In this document: in pieces, positions 21,723 through 32,217 of the stretch
Numbering within the stretch: the stretch's first letter is position 1
How the letters are laid out: every line of letters starts with the position of its first letter
NCBI GenBank assembly: GCA_944548615.1
Contig: OX155960.1
Coordinates: forward strand, 32,528,919-32,592,918
Length of the DNA stretch: 64,000 bases
Source: Micropterix aruncella
Taxonomy: Eukaryota; Arthropoda; Insecta; Lepidoptera; Micropterigidae
Reading direction: 5' to 3'
Notes under the pieces: model-generated
What the model was told of the DNA's origin: nothing
Databases searched by the model: none
What the model saw: the letters and a program-made list of their open reading frames with translations, nothing else
Translations under genes and position numbers: made by a program

Positions 21723-22614
21723 GGGGCCGATTGCGGTTCTTTCGTATTAAAATAAGGGCGGCCTAAAACTAACCCGAACAAGTGCATACACTAAAATGAT
21801 TGCGATTGCGTTTCTCTCAATTTAAGAACGTGACCTTATATGCTTGGCGTGGTGTTTGTCTATGGAAATTAACACGGAGCAGCTTCTGAGGAAATTAAGG
21901 ACGCTTCCGCACCGGACCCACGCTTCAAACGTCAAACGACTTGCGTGAACATAGTGGGATTGGACGTTTCTTGTATCGTGTTTTACGTTTTAAAATCTTT
22001 GTTTTCCTATGGCACCGCAAAACAGCGAAAATAAAAAGAAATCGTCGTGGAGGCTGTCAATTAAAAAATTGCGCTGTTTCTTTCGACAGCCTATAAATTA
22101 ACGAATGCTACAGCAGGTACATAGAAAGGGCTGGAATAATCCCTTTTATGAGAAATTTCGTATGTTTTGCAGCCGCTCTGAAAAAGATATTTATAGGTTA
22201 TGTCTGAAATTTTGCTTTGAAATACCAAAATTATACGCCCCTACCATTGCAATTCAGCATTACGTCGTCTCCGAATGAGTAGATATGCATAAGGCATCAA
22301 TTTCTTCCAAAAAGTCACACAGGAACACATAGAAATCAAAGCAGGCACTTTACGGTCGCTCCGAACAAGAGCGTTCTAAAATAGACACGCTCTCGGATGG
22401 TTTTAACCGTGCAACTGTCAAAAAGGTAGAACCGCAATAGCATTTCGGATATGGCGACCTTATTTTAGAACGAAATGCGTTAAATTGTTCGCGGCTAAAT
22501 TTAGACTAGAAACGCAATCGCAAAATGACTTATTTTTTTTTAACGACAAAACGCTTTTATTTAGGTGCGTTTTCCGACATTACTTTAGATCGTCAACGAA
22601 CCGCAATCGGCCCC
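21723..22614. mobile_element. inverted-repeat element with PIF-like ends, 892 bp
   Basis: It starts GGGGCCGATTGCGGTTC and its right end read in reverse is the same 17 bases. TAT flanks it on both sides (21720-21722 and 22615-22617). It therefore has exact ends and a 3-bp target duplication. The 318-bp element at 9863 has the same end type. The interior also contains ATTGCGATTGCGTTTCTC, close to the end sequence, as if built from nested or rearranged copies. No transposase frame was recognised, so it is non-autonomous. Confidence 0.85.
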
Positions 22615-22650
22615 TATGTATTTTGATTAGCACCATGTATCTTTAACAGT

Positions 22651-23288
22651 TTAGTAATAGTGTATTTTATTATATGCTTTTTTGCACAGCGTGTTATTAA
22701 TACGAGACCTTAACGATTTTCTCGACAAGTTTAAAGTTTTTGTGGGAATTTTGTTATAAAAGTGAATACACTGCCCCATAATAGAGAACCTTTTTTTTAG
22801 GTCGTTCATAGTTTTTAAATTGAAACTTGGGAAATGAGAGCTCATTTTTATTTCTGCTTTTTCTCATATTTTTCATTAAAGCGATAAACTTTTGTAAACT
22901 TTGATAGGTTTTTGCGAGCATACATGATATTTGCAAGAATAAATTGAGAAGCAAGTATGAGGATATTAATCTCCTGAATGGGTTCTCATAGTGTGCCCCT
23001 AAAACCTAGTCCCTATATTTACCGAATAGCTCTTTTTTGCAGTACAAAGGTAGATTCCACGTCAATAGCTCTTCACCATAGCAGTATACCATAAGACATA
23101 ATGCTATGGAAATAGCTGAAGTAGACCAGTCGTGCCATTTCCATAATAATATCCTCAATTTTTTGACGAACTAAAACAACTATCTTAGTATATGTCCTAT
23201 AATACAATAAGACTCTGTGAGATCGAAACAGACTCGAACCACAACACCTCTTATATCTGCGATAGGAGGGATAAATATATGAATACAA
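22651..23288 (-). pseudogene. jockey-like LINE reverse transcriptase, C-terminal remnant
   Basis: Three frames in series match the end of a jockey-type reverse transcriptase. VYFSYFHSIMSYGILLW is near 23110. EINILILASQFILANIMYA (in another frame, near 22930-22985) resembles the usual LPSQYIY..VMY block. YNKIP...LNLS...LRSRINN and CKKAYNKIHYY lie at the end (22651-22760). At least two frameshifts separate the blocks. The catalytic part upstream is absent. Dead LINE fragment. Confidence 0.65.
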
Positions 23289-23539
23289 CGATTAGTACAG
23301 ATTCCGGCAAAATATCGGATTCTGGTGGACTGCCAGAAAGTCAACAATTGAAGTCGCAATCTACTAGTTCGTCGTTGAAAACGCTTCCGCTCATTAGCAG
23401 ATCATAATCGAATAAGTCAAATCACTCAACGAAGACAGCGACGCGATTGTCGGTGGACCACCAACCTAGGCTGACACGTGGCTGCTGCTAGGGGACCGGA
23501 ACCTAGGGGCAGTCGATAGTTTGGGCGTTTCCATACAAT
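23289..23539. other. no gene recognised
   Basis: A patch with two CCTAGG sites around 23467-23510 and no coding signal. Confidence 0.3.
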
Positions 23540-24097
23540 ACAATACAATCAACTACTCCAGTAGATAGGCATTCCTACACTTGGATGCGTCACAAAATTA
23601 GATGCTAAAAATGTAATTAAAACACAACTATCGTGATAGTTGTCATGGCTGTAATATTATATTCAATATTACCTACATACAAATAATCAAAATATACTTA
23701 TGTGATTCAAGAGTCAGAGAGAATTATATATTAAAATAGAAATGCAATTTCTATGTAGAATAATCAACAAAAAAAATATTTTATTGTCGATCCAGCAATA
23801 TGCCTTCGTATTTTTTTTAAAAATGAATAGATGTATAATAATTTATATGAAAATTAGAATGTCAGCTATCATAATACCATTATGTTTTAAACTTTACGCA
23901 TTTCATTAATAATCATCATGGAAAATAAACTCAGAATTTTCAAACTCCCATATACCATAAATTGGGTTTCTTACCAAATTATGTATTATTATCTTTTTAA
24001 ACTGGTCCTCTCCAAGGCTTTTCATTTGCTCTGGAATCTTATTATATATGAAGGTCCTCGGGGTAAAATGAAACGTGGATGTATGTAGCGTTGGCAT
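23540..24097 (-). mobile_element. LINE 3' end with TTGTA-repeat tail, copy 1
   Basis: The reverse frame 24097-23906 ends a protein with TFIYNKIPEQMKSLG and NLVRNPIYGIWEFENSEF, resembling the C-terminal end of a LINE reverse transcriptase. Beyond its stop comes a ~360-bp untranslated region that ends in TTGTATTGTATTGTA repeats. The same ending on the forward strand lies at 47160-47698, so these are two insertions of one family. The catalytic part is missing (5' truncation). Confidence 0.6.
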
Positions 24098-24439
24098 GAA
24101 AATATTGTGAACTTAATTTCTGCAATTGGGCATGTGTCAGGTGACTACGGTTTCTTTAGAAGATTTTTTTATCGTTATTTTTATTCAAGCAACTTTACAG
24201 ACTGGTCCCGACCCCGTTCACCTCGAAAGTCTAAAACTATCTGGTAAAAGTTTCGGACTTTGCTATTATAGCATACAGTGCGGTGTTTGAAAAGTAATTT
24301 ACGAAACTTAATACACCAAGAACAATATTACATATTGAACAATATTACATATCAAAATCAATATTTCAAGAACGGTACAGAAATAAAATAAAAGCCTAAT
24401 ATTTAAACAATGAACCAATGAAAACTCCGAGGTTAATTT

Positions 24440-24835
24440 TCAAGATGACAAAATAGATGATAGAATATATCTACATCTGTCTACGGCGGATGATATAAAT
24501 ATGTCTACATCTGACACGGTTAACAACATGGCATTTAAATGTCGAGATGTATTTGATACTAATGCTATCCATATGACTTTGTTGCGAGAGAATGGCTCCA
24601 CCAAGATTGGTGGTGATTTGCATGAACGTGGTATCGGGAAAGTAGACAGACGGTGCGATAAAGTCTTCTTGTTATGTGTCTGTAACAAATTAAAAAAAAA
24701 ACTTCCACCTTTGCAAAATTAATGGAGATTCAAAAAATATGCTGAGACTATATTATATAACACGGTTATAAAAACGCTTGAAGTTCAAAGTGAACATTCC
24801 TTTATATCTATATGGAATAGAGTATATCTATCTTA
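24440..24835 (+). other. unrecognised open frame, ~130 codons with one stop
   Basis: The frame from about 24441 is open through 24722 (its only ATG-start part is 24501-24722, 73 codons) and after one TAA continues in the same frame to about 24834 (for example WRFKKYAETILYNTVIKTL). The composition is ordinary, not AT low complexity: RDVFDTNAIHMTLLREN, HERGIGKVDRRCDKVFLL. I do not recognise a domain. It could be the remnant of a mobile element or of a host exon. A chance frame is not excluded. Confidence 0.25.
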
Positions 24836-25414
24836 AAGCCGCATGTACTTTGGGGTTGCTTTTATAGTATGTATATGTGTAGGTACTTATATATTATATT
24901 TATGATGTATTTGTGTATACATAATCAGGATCCTATATAATGAAAAGAAACACTCTTTTGACTTTTGTGAAGCATAACTCTATTTTGCACTAGAGGATCG
25001 TAACATAAAAAATATTATATGGTCGGAATCGTCCATAGATGAAAATCATATAGTTTTCGTTTATGTGTGTAAGTTAGTCTATTAAAATTAACGTTTAAAT
25101 TTATAAGAACATACTGACAAATCGAAACAAGTGGAAAATGAATATCACCGTGAGAGACCATGATAACGCCATACATACTTAAAAGCTGTGTTACAAAAAG
25201 AATTCATCCATGAACTCTTTCACTTCGCAGCAGGTACTTAAAAAGATTGCAGTAGACCTTCTCCGGAGTCATTGTAGATATTTAATTAGCGCCCACACCT
25301 AGAGAGGTACATATATGCGTTGTTGCGGACAACTATTACATTACCTGCAAAAAATAACCATTTTATAGAAGAATCGTTTGGGAGGTTAGGTCAGATGGTA
25401 TGTATTTTAGTATC
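24836..25414. other. no gene recognised
   Basis: AT-rich upstream flank of mariner 2. No signals. Confidence 0.35.
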
Positions 25415-26722
25415 GAGGGTTGCTACTTAATTTTTGAGACAGACAAGTCATAACAATTAGTTATCATCAAAAATTACTTTATTGTTTTTCGAAATACTTT
25501 CCATGAAAATCAATATTTACATGCGTTTGAACCAATTTTCGAAACACTTTTTACACCCGAAAGAGGTAGGTCCAAAACATGCATGTTTAAAGCCTCAGCA
25601 GCTTTTTCAGGCGTCGTAAAACGTTGATCTCGCAATTTATTGTTTACGTGCGGGAATAAAAAGAAGTCATTGGGTGCCAAATCAGGGCTGTATGGCGAAT
25701 GATCCATCAATTCAATGTTTTGAGTGCTTAAAAAGTCATTTGTTTGAGCCGATGTGTGAGAGCTCGCATTGTCGTGGTGGAGAATGATCCGTCTTCGGGG
25801 GTTGATTTTCCTCATTTCTCCGAACACTTCTGGAAAACAAATAGTGGTGTAAAATTCAAAATTTACTGCACGGCGTTGCACTAAAGGCACTGTTGCGACA
25901 TGACCATTTATGCCGAAGAAACAAGCCACCATTTGCTTCGAAGGGCTTCGTGCGCGAACAACTTTTATTGGATTTGGCTCGTCTTGAAACACCCATACCA
26001 CAGTATAATAACACCTGGTATACTGTGCCCATACAGTCGATTGCTGTTTAGTATCTGGCTCGTATGCATAGATCCATGTTTTCTCACCTATCACGATTTA
26101 AAAGACGTGCTTTGAAGCACCGCGGTCGATTTTTTTCAACATTTCTTCGCACTAATCACCGCGAGTCTTTTATTGAGCGATTGTTAAATTATGCGGTATC
26201 CAACGCGAACAGATCTTTTTGACGGCCAAATGTCCATGCAATATTGAATGTATGCAAGTAGAAATAATATGCAAACATGCCTCGATCTCTCGGTATATCA
26301 CATGACGATCTTGTATAATTAGTTCGCGCACATCGTCGATATTTTAACCAAATTTGGACGACCTTCACGAAATTCGTCCTGGAGCGAACTACGACCACGA
26401 TTAAATTCAGAAAACCAGCGAAAAACGGTGGCCTAGGATGCGGCTTTTCTCCAAAAGTCAAGCGAGTTGATAGGCACACTGTTGTTGGTCATAGGTCATA
26501 GGTCAAAAATCATTAAATATCATCGCATGAAAACGTTCACGATTTAATTCCTTGTTTTGGGCGAAATTAATTTTTGAACTCACTGTAACAAAAATAGCAC
26601 TGTTATGAAAAAAAAATCTAAGCACGTACACCATTAAAAACGTCAAACTTTTCAATACTGATGTCAGATTTGACATATCTACACTGGTGTTGCCATGTCT
26701 CAAAACTTAAGTAGCAACCTGT
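25415..26722 (-). mobile_element. second mariner element, ~1.3 kb, decayed
   Basis: The left end GGTTGCTACTTAATTTTTGA and the right end (in reverse GGTTGCTACTTAAGTTTTGA) are inverted repeats with one mismatch over at least 24 bp (continuing GACA). The exact outer bases are uncertain by about 3 and no clean TA pair was seen. The two mariners have unrelated ends and gene sequences, so they are separate lineages. Confidence 0.85.
25479..26575 (-). pseudogene. mariner transposase (DD34D), multiply broken
   Basis: The longest frame (25510-26094) carries WIYAYEPDTKQQSTVW, HHDNASSHTSAQ and YSPDLAPNDFFLF, with 34 residues between the second and third catalytic aspartates. Damage is heavy. A stop lies just upstream of GEKTWIYAY, where the first catalytic aspartate should be, and the residue there reads E instead of D. 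The N-terminal blocks ELNRERFHAMIFNDF (near 26510-26560), FRWFSEFNRGRSSLQDEF (near 26370-26420) and the rest lie in different frames. The C-terminal end is also shifted twice: CFENWFKRM, then NIDFHGKYFEKQ with a stop at 25479-25481. It cannot make an active enzyme. Confidence 0.85.
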
Positions 26723-27382
26723 GAATTGCGGTTTGATTCTTTTATTACATAAGAATTAAACTACATATAACAACTTCATTATTTTGCCTATATTTTTAAC
26801 ATAAAATATCTAGTCAACCCGTTGTAAATGCTCCTAAAGTCTTTCAACATTTATCTATGTGTTACTCTCTAAATTCTAGAATAACTGGTGGTGGTGGTGG
26901 GAATTATATACAATTGCTATTGTTATCACCACGGAGCAGCTATCACTGCTGTTGTATTAACACCTCCGCTCCGTCACTAACAAACTTGTCCGCCTAGGCA
27001 TCAGATTCAGCGTATTTAGGCGAAACTGGTTAAAGATTATTTACTATCTTATTTTCTACTTTTATGATGTTCCACTTAATCTCATTATCTAACTGAATTA
27101 TTTAAATACACTTTGTAAAACATTTTCCACATTTTGTTGTAATTTAACATATGTAAATAAATTAAGAAAAAAATCTATCTGTACTGTCGCTAAACAAAGT
27201 TGACTGCAACGTTACAATATTAGACTGAAATCGATCCGTTCAAGCCTTAATTGTTTACATATAAATACAAAGAACTTAATCCCCCCCCCCCCCTCCTCCC
27301 CACTATTTCCAGAGGCTAAAATTTGATTTAGGGTCGGGGCGTATAAAATAATCTAAAATCCAAGATAATTCTCGCTTTTCTT
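26723..27382. other. no gene; poly-C run
   Basis: A run of 13 C lies at 27281-27293, followed by a CT-rich stretch. A GGTGGTGGTGGTGG run lies at about 26887. No gene signal. Confidence 0.4.
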
Positions 27383-27468
27383 GAGGTTAGTTAGATATTT
27401 AATAGAGGTTAGATATTTAATATAGAGGTTAAATATTTAACAGATAGTAGAGGTTAGATATTTAATAT
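27383..27468 (+). repeat. short tandem repeat, ~18-25 bp unit, four copies
   Basis: GAGGTTAGATATTTAATA and close variants occur four times in a row, with small insertions between copies. Confidence 0.7.
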
Positions 27469-29183
27469 TAGATTACAGCTTACATTGTACAACTCGTGTT
27501 CTTATAGGCGTTTAGTCTGCTGTCGTTTTCGATAAGACGCAATGGCATAGTCCTAGTTTTATACCATGGTCTTACCTATGTACCAGCTGCGGTAACAGCT
27601 GCAGTGCACAGTGCATCATTTCACAAATCGCATTATAACTTAATTAATATATTTTTCACTAGGCGTAAAATAAACCACCTACAAAAATGTATGAAAAAAA
27701 TATAATATTTTGAATTACCTCAATCACCTTAAAATATCTGAACGCCAGGATCTAGATCCGCTCTCAAAATTATACGTAGCTCAAAATTAACAGTTGATTA
27801 TCGAAATGGACTTTATGGACTACATGTTATGTTCATTCTCCTTATGTGTAGAGACGCGGCGGGAAGTCTAGTCCGCATATTTTTGGAGAGACGTATCCCT
27901 AACCTGACTCAGACACGGTGACTAACGAACGAGAGATACTTTTTCCCTGCACTGCTTGCGACACACGATGGTTATTCATTATGGGCGTTGTTTCTATCGA
28001 TTCTATCGAGCGATCAATTTTCGCACCCTAAGAAGAAATCTTTTTGGGATCGGCCGATAAACTTTATTAAAAATAGGGGTTCTATGCATAGCAACCACCC
28101 AGTTATGAAACGGCATATAATCACAATCACAAATGAAAGCCCATTCATTGGTTTCTTTGACGATTCTTTCCAATAGAGCCCTTGGAATCGTCGGGAGAAA
28201 TCAGTAAAGGATATTCTTGCCTCTTGTAGTTCAGAACATATACATAATTTAATTTACGTTGAATAAGAATCGTTAAGTTTGAGTTTGATTAGATTTATAT
28301 TAAGTCATATTAAGAATCCTTTCAATTATTAAAAAAATATGCTAAAATAGATCAATCTATATTTATGAAGCTTGGTTTATTTAACGGTTATTTTTATATT
28401 AAAAAAATACTTACTCCTGCCTAGATCTTTTATTTTAATTTTATTTTCAATTATACTTTATTCTCATTTATAATGTTCTAATTAGGTAACGTATATCGAA
28501 TGGAGCTAGATTCGAATAGGGTGTATATTTGTATATGAAAGTTGTAAATACGGATGAAATTTAGCCTTAACCATGAATACTTTATCTGGTTTGTAGATAT
28601 TAAATATCACACGTTGTGCGCCGTTGCATTCTATGGACAACTTTCACGGTTACTCCGATGGTGTGTTAGCAGTATGCAGAGCATATCAGCCGCGACATCG
28701 CCGGCCTGCCGACCAACTCCACTTCTAGAACACTTCCATTGTAATCCGACGCCGAATCTGCCTCATTAACCTATGCAATTGGTTCCGAGTGACAGTGCAG
28801 TTGTCACCTATACCAGTTTAGAGAGCACGTACTTGTACTTAAAGACGATTGTGCAGATAGATAATAATATACGATCTGCAACATTGTAAGCTTATTGCAG
28901 TTAATACAGCTTGTATTATACGTATACTTATCTGGATAACTAGGATATTGTGCATAATCGAACGTACGACTAGATTAAAGCTAATTCAAAAATTTTAGCC
29001 GAATCCCATATCACTGATAATATTTAGATTAGCGAGGATGTTTTGATAAACTTCAACGATCGGTGGGATACCCATGCAGGAGATTTATTATAGAATTGAG
29101 TAAGCTTGCGGTGCATGTCAAAAGCTCGACAAAAATCTGCGCAATAGAGACTATTCGATTTCGTAATTCCTCTTTGACTCGCT
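27469..29183. other. no gene recognised
   Basis: AT-rich. The frames at 27988-28176 and 28554-28769 show no motif. The latter ends in a GC-richer patch (28660-28770) but has no splice or domain support. Confidence 0.35.
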
Positions 29184-29425
29184 TGGTTTGTATGTTTGTT
29201 TCGACTCTTTATTGTGAAATTTAATAAGGGGCGGGTTTATTGTCATACCTCAATCTCGTACAACCAACCCTACTATGAAGTGTTTATGAGTGCGTGGAAC
29301 ATGTGTATAAGTGTGTGTCGTGTTATTGCATTTGATCGACAGAATGGAAATTGCAGCTCCGTTAATTTTATCTCAACTAAAAATGGTGACCGAGCTTGGT
29401 TCGAAGCTACAACTTAAGCACTCTT
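29184..29425 (-). mobile_element. SINE family S1, copy 1 (reverse, damaged head)
   Basis: Read in reverse it has the body of the SINE at 35781: AACGGAGCTGCAATTTCCAT (a variant of the family phrase), TCGATCAAATGCAATAACACG, TAAACCCGCCCC and a CAAACA tail. The tRNA-like head is diverged, with only GGTGACC and TTCGAA-like traces near 29387-29407. The forward frame 29196-29417 is incidental. Confidence 0.65.
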
Positions 29426-29439
29426 ATTTATGAATTATA

Positions 29440-30130
29440 GGCATGAATCCTGACCGAAGGCATGTACATATATATCGAGGCCGATATGTGGGCATACAGA
29501 AGAATCCTGGAGATGTCATGCACAGTGAGAAATCGTAATGAGGAAGATCTACGGCGGTTTGGGAAAGAAATGCTCGCCGTTATAAACCGATTAAATATGT
29601 GTAGTGCAGTCAAATGACGCGCAATGAAAAATCGAACTTCTGAAGAATATCATACAGGACAAAATCGCTGGAAAGGAGCTCTGGGTCGCAAAAGGATATT
29701 CTGGCTGGAACACTCGTTAGTGGACACACACAGGACAAAGTCGGCTAAAGTTTACACTATTCACAGTCAACGTTCTTAGAAGACATTTGAAGAGTTTAAC
29801 TAGAACATACAGTAATTAATACAAATATAATACCTCGACAGCTTAAAACATGCAAGTGTGGACACTGGCCAAACCCTCTTGTAATAAGATTCTCTTCTGT
29901 CATTCGAACACCATAGTTATTCGGAAGGATAGGGAATAAATTGGACGATGGAAACTGGAATACTTTGGCCATATAATACTACCAACTGAAACATATTATC
30001 CAGGGCAAAGTACCAGTATAGTCTCGTGAGAAATTTGCAGATTTTTTTGATCGAAGAGTCAATGGTTTGGAAGGAGCTTAAACTTTCTTTTTCTGGACAG
30101 CTATCCAAATAGAAGAAGACACCTGAAGAA
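29440..30130 (+). pseudogene. RTE-like endonuclease-reverse transcriptase, C-terminal fragments
   Basis: Two pieces read like the end of the common insect RTE-type polyprotein. Near 29490-29560: MWAYRRILEMSC, then NEEDLRRFGKEML. Near 29690: GRKRIFWLEHSL. Near 29945-30000: WKLEYFGHIILPTETYYPG. In complete family members these blocks occur once, in the order YRRML, NEEVL, EYFGHI, GRRR.SWL. Here EYFGHI comes after the GRK block, so the region is either rearranged or two adjacent insertions. Stops separate the pieces. No polymerase motif remains. Confidence 0.55.
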
Positions 30131-30359
30131 GAAATAGAAATCATAATGTGTGCAAGCATAGAATAATGGTTTTATTTTCTAAAGTATGTATATAGATTTA
30201 TGTGACCATCTTGTGTTTCGTTTCTTTTTATAGCTTGCTAGATATTGCCTTTTTTCTAATGCATGCCTTTTTACGTCGTAATATGAGATGATCCAAATAG
30301 TTTTTGTTTTTACTATATTATTTCTTTCGATTCGTAGCTTTAGTGTTTTATTAATCGTG

Positions 30360-30699
30360 AAAGTATTGCTTCATTATAAATAGGATAGAAAACGAATTTA
30401 CCGCGTGAAATTTGTAGGACCCGACGTTTCGGTGACGTTGCAGCCGCCGTTGTCTAGGGTAGACTAAAGAGCTGTCAGTCCGTTGTTTTGCGGGTAGGCC
30501 GCAAACCGCTGCCGCCACTGCGTAGGTTATAACGGTGGTGGGGGGCCGGGCTCGGAGCGCGGGAATTTTTAAAATCCGTCTTGCACACAACACTCACTGT
30601 ATCCTGTTTTACGTCTTTGCGTTCGGCGTTCGCTTCACGTAAATCGGAACTAATAATATATGTGTAACTTTTAAAATGTGATAAATCACTATTGAACAA
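30360..30699 (-). repeat. 'ACGTCGG' interspersed repeat, copy 2 (reverse)
   Basis: In reverse it reads CACCGAAACGTCGGGTCCTA, then CGCGGTAAATTCGTTTTCTA. Upstream is a GC-rich frame containing APHHRYNLRSGG (30475-30699). The motif and ending recur at 15146-15275 and 42283-42350. Penelope-like origin is my best guess, but no GIY-YIG or reverse transcriptase motif is visible. Confidence 0.4.
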
Positions 30700-30902
30700 T
30701 TAAAAATCTCGCTTAAATTGAGCAAACGTATCAAATAAACATAAATTTTTACTAAACTTCATAAGTGAAACAGCATTACAAATGAATAATTACATTAAAT
30801 CCATCATAATGAATCTAAAAACCCCCTACATAACAAGACAGGATGCAGAGAAAAAATATCGCGTTTGAAAATCCCGAGAAAATAATAGAAAACATGACAA
30901 TC

Positions 30903-31112
30903 CGGTCACCATTTTCCGTTGGGAGAAAATTAACGGAATTGCATTTCAATTCTGTCGATCGAATGCAATAACAAGACATACACGCATGCTACACGCACAC
31001 AAACATATAAAAAACCTCATAGTTGAGTTGGTTGAAAGAGATTGTCGTATGATAATAAACCCGCCCATTGTGAAATATCACAATAAAGAATAGAAACAAA
31101 CAAACAAACAAT
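30903..31112 (+). mobile_element. SINE family S1, copy 2 (headless)
   Basis: It starts at CGGTCACCATTTTCCGTTGG, the point where the tRNA-like head of copy 3 ends, and continues through TCTGTCGATCGAATGCAATA, AATAAACCCGCCCATTGTG and an AAACAAACAAACAAACAA tail. It is strongly similar to 35850-36068. The loss of the promoter head is consistent with 5' truncation at insertion. Confidence 0.75.
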
Positions 31113-31794
31113 CTTCGTACATATTCGTTGTTAGAAAATGAGACAAATTTCTGTAAACGCTACTGACTTTTGAGTAGAAGCCTTAGTTTTTGCGTCAAAC
31201 ATATTAAAGTTATAAAAATACGACGACAAATATATACATTTATCCTAACCCAATAGTGCACCCCGGTATCTGTGTTCTGTTGCGCGTTCCTTGGTAGTAT
31301 GCGCTATGTAAAAGAACGGAGATGGGTACGACAAAACAAACCTTCCCTATTTGTCTTCTAAAAACATTCGTCCCGCGTTCAGAAATGCAGTATCTTAAGC
31401 GAGGTGCACACTTCGAAGCTTTGAAGATTTTTATTGGGAACTGAATGGCACTGCGCAATGGGGCGAAGTGCCGTATGGAAGCAAAAGTTCACTAAGCTTT
31501 CAGAAACTTCTTTTCTTTGGTCAAAATCGTTTGCAGACTTCGAATCGAAGTTGATCGGTTAATACATTTCTATGCCGTACTTTTTTGCCGTACTTTTTTC
31601 TTGCTTAAGCCAAAAAAATGTTTCATTTTTTAATTAATTAAAATAAAATAGCTTAAAATAGCTACCCAGATATTTGTAATGTTTAATATTTTCCATTGAT
31701 AATCTTGTATTTTATTTTTCCGAAGTTCTTTTTTAATTAGTTTTTTTAAGTCGTATTTATTAACCCCGCTGATCCTTTAGATCGCAATTAGATG
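31113..31794. other. no gene recognised
   Basis: The reverse frame 31240-31458 has no motif. The rest is AT-rich. Confidence 0.35.
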
Positions 31795-32217
31795 GATACG
31801 TAGTCTTTGATGTTGCTGAAGTAAAAAAAAAATAAAAAAGGCCCCAAAATGGTAACTCTTAGGCACTCCGGAGGGTTTTTTCTGGAAGCACGACTGGAAA
31901 CCCTCTACTACAATCGTTTGTGTCCTATTCGTGTCATACTATGAAATCCGTCGAAAGAGGTCTGTTTTCCAAAGGCAAGAATTATTATAGAAAAACGATT
32001 AATTTTATCGAACGCTTTCGAAAGGTCGCTATAAAGAGAATTTACTTGTACGCCACTGTCCATATATTTAATTATATAATTTGTGTAGGTAATTAGGCTA
32101 GTTTCCACAGACCATTTTTTAAAAATAAATCATATTGCTCGGTCGCGATAGTTTAAATAACAGCTGAAAAAATTGATCGAACACAATTTTCTCCATGAGT
32201 TTACTGAAATTTGGTGG
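31795..32217 (-). pseudogene. LINE reverse transcriptase fragment (motifs before and at A, and B)
   Basis: In reverse order of coordinates: FSKLMEKIVFDQFF near 32175-32217, then SLITYTNYIIKYMDSGVQVN and SLYSDLSKAFDKINR (motif A, with the aspartate of DLSKAFD) at about 32000-32108, and SGVPKSYHFGAFF near 31835-31875, a decayed form of the motif B phrase GVPQGS..GPLLF. The order is that of a non-LTR reverse transcriptase, probably of the jockey group. Frames change between blocks and stops are present. No YADD box was found downstream. Confidence 0.7.

Noticed and set aside
30475..30699. Penelope-like C-terminal protein
   Set aside because: Arg/Pro-rich frame next to the ACGTCGG repeat, but no GIY-YIG or polymerase motif; kept only as a repeat.
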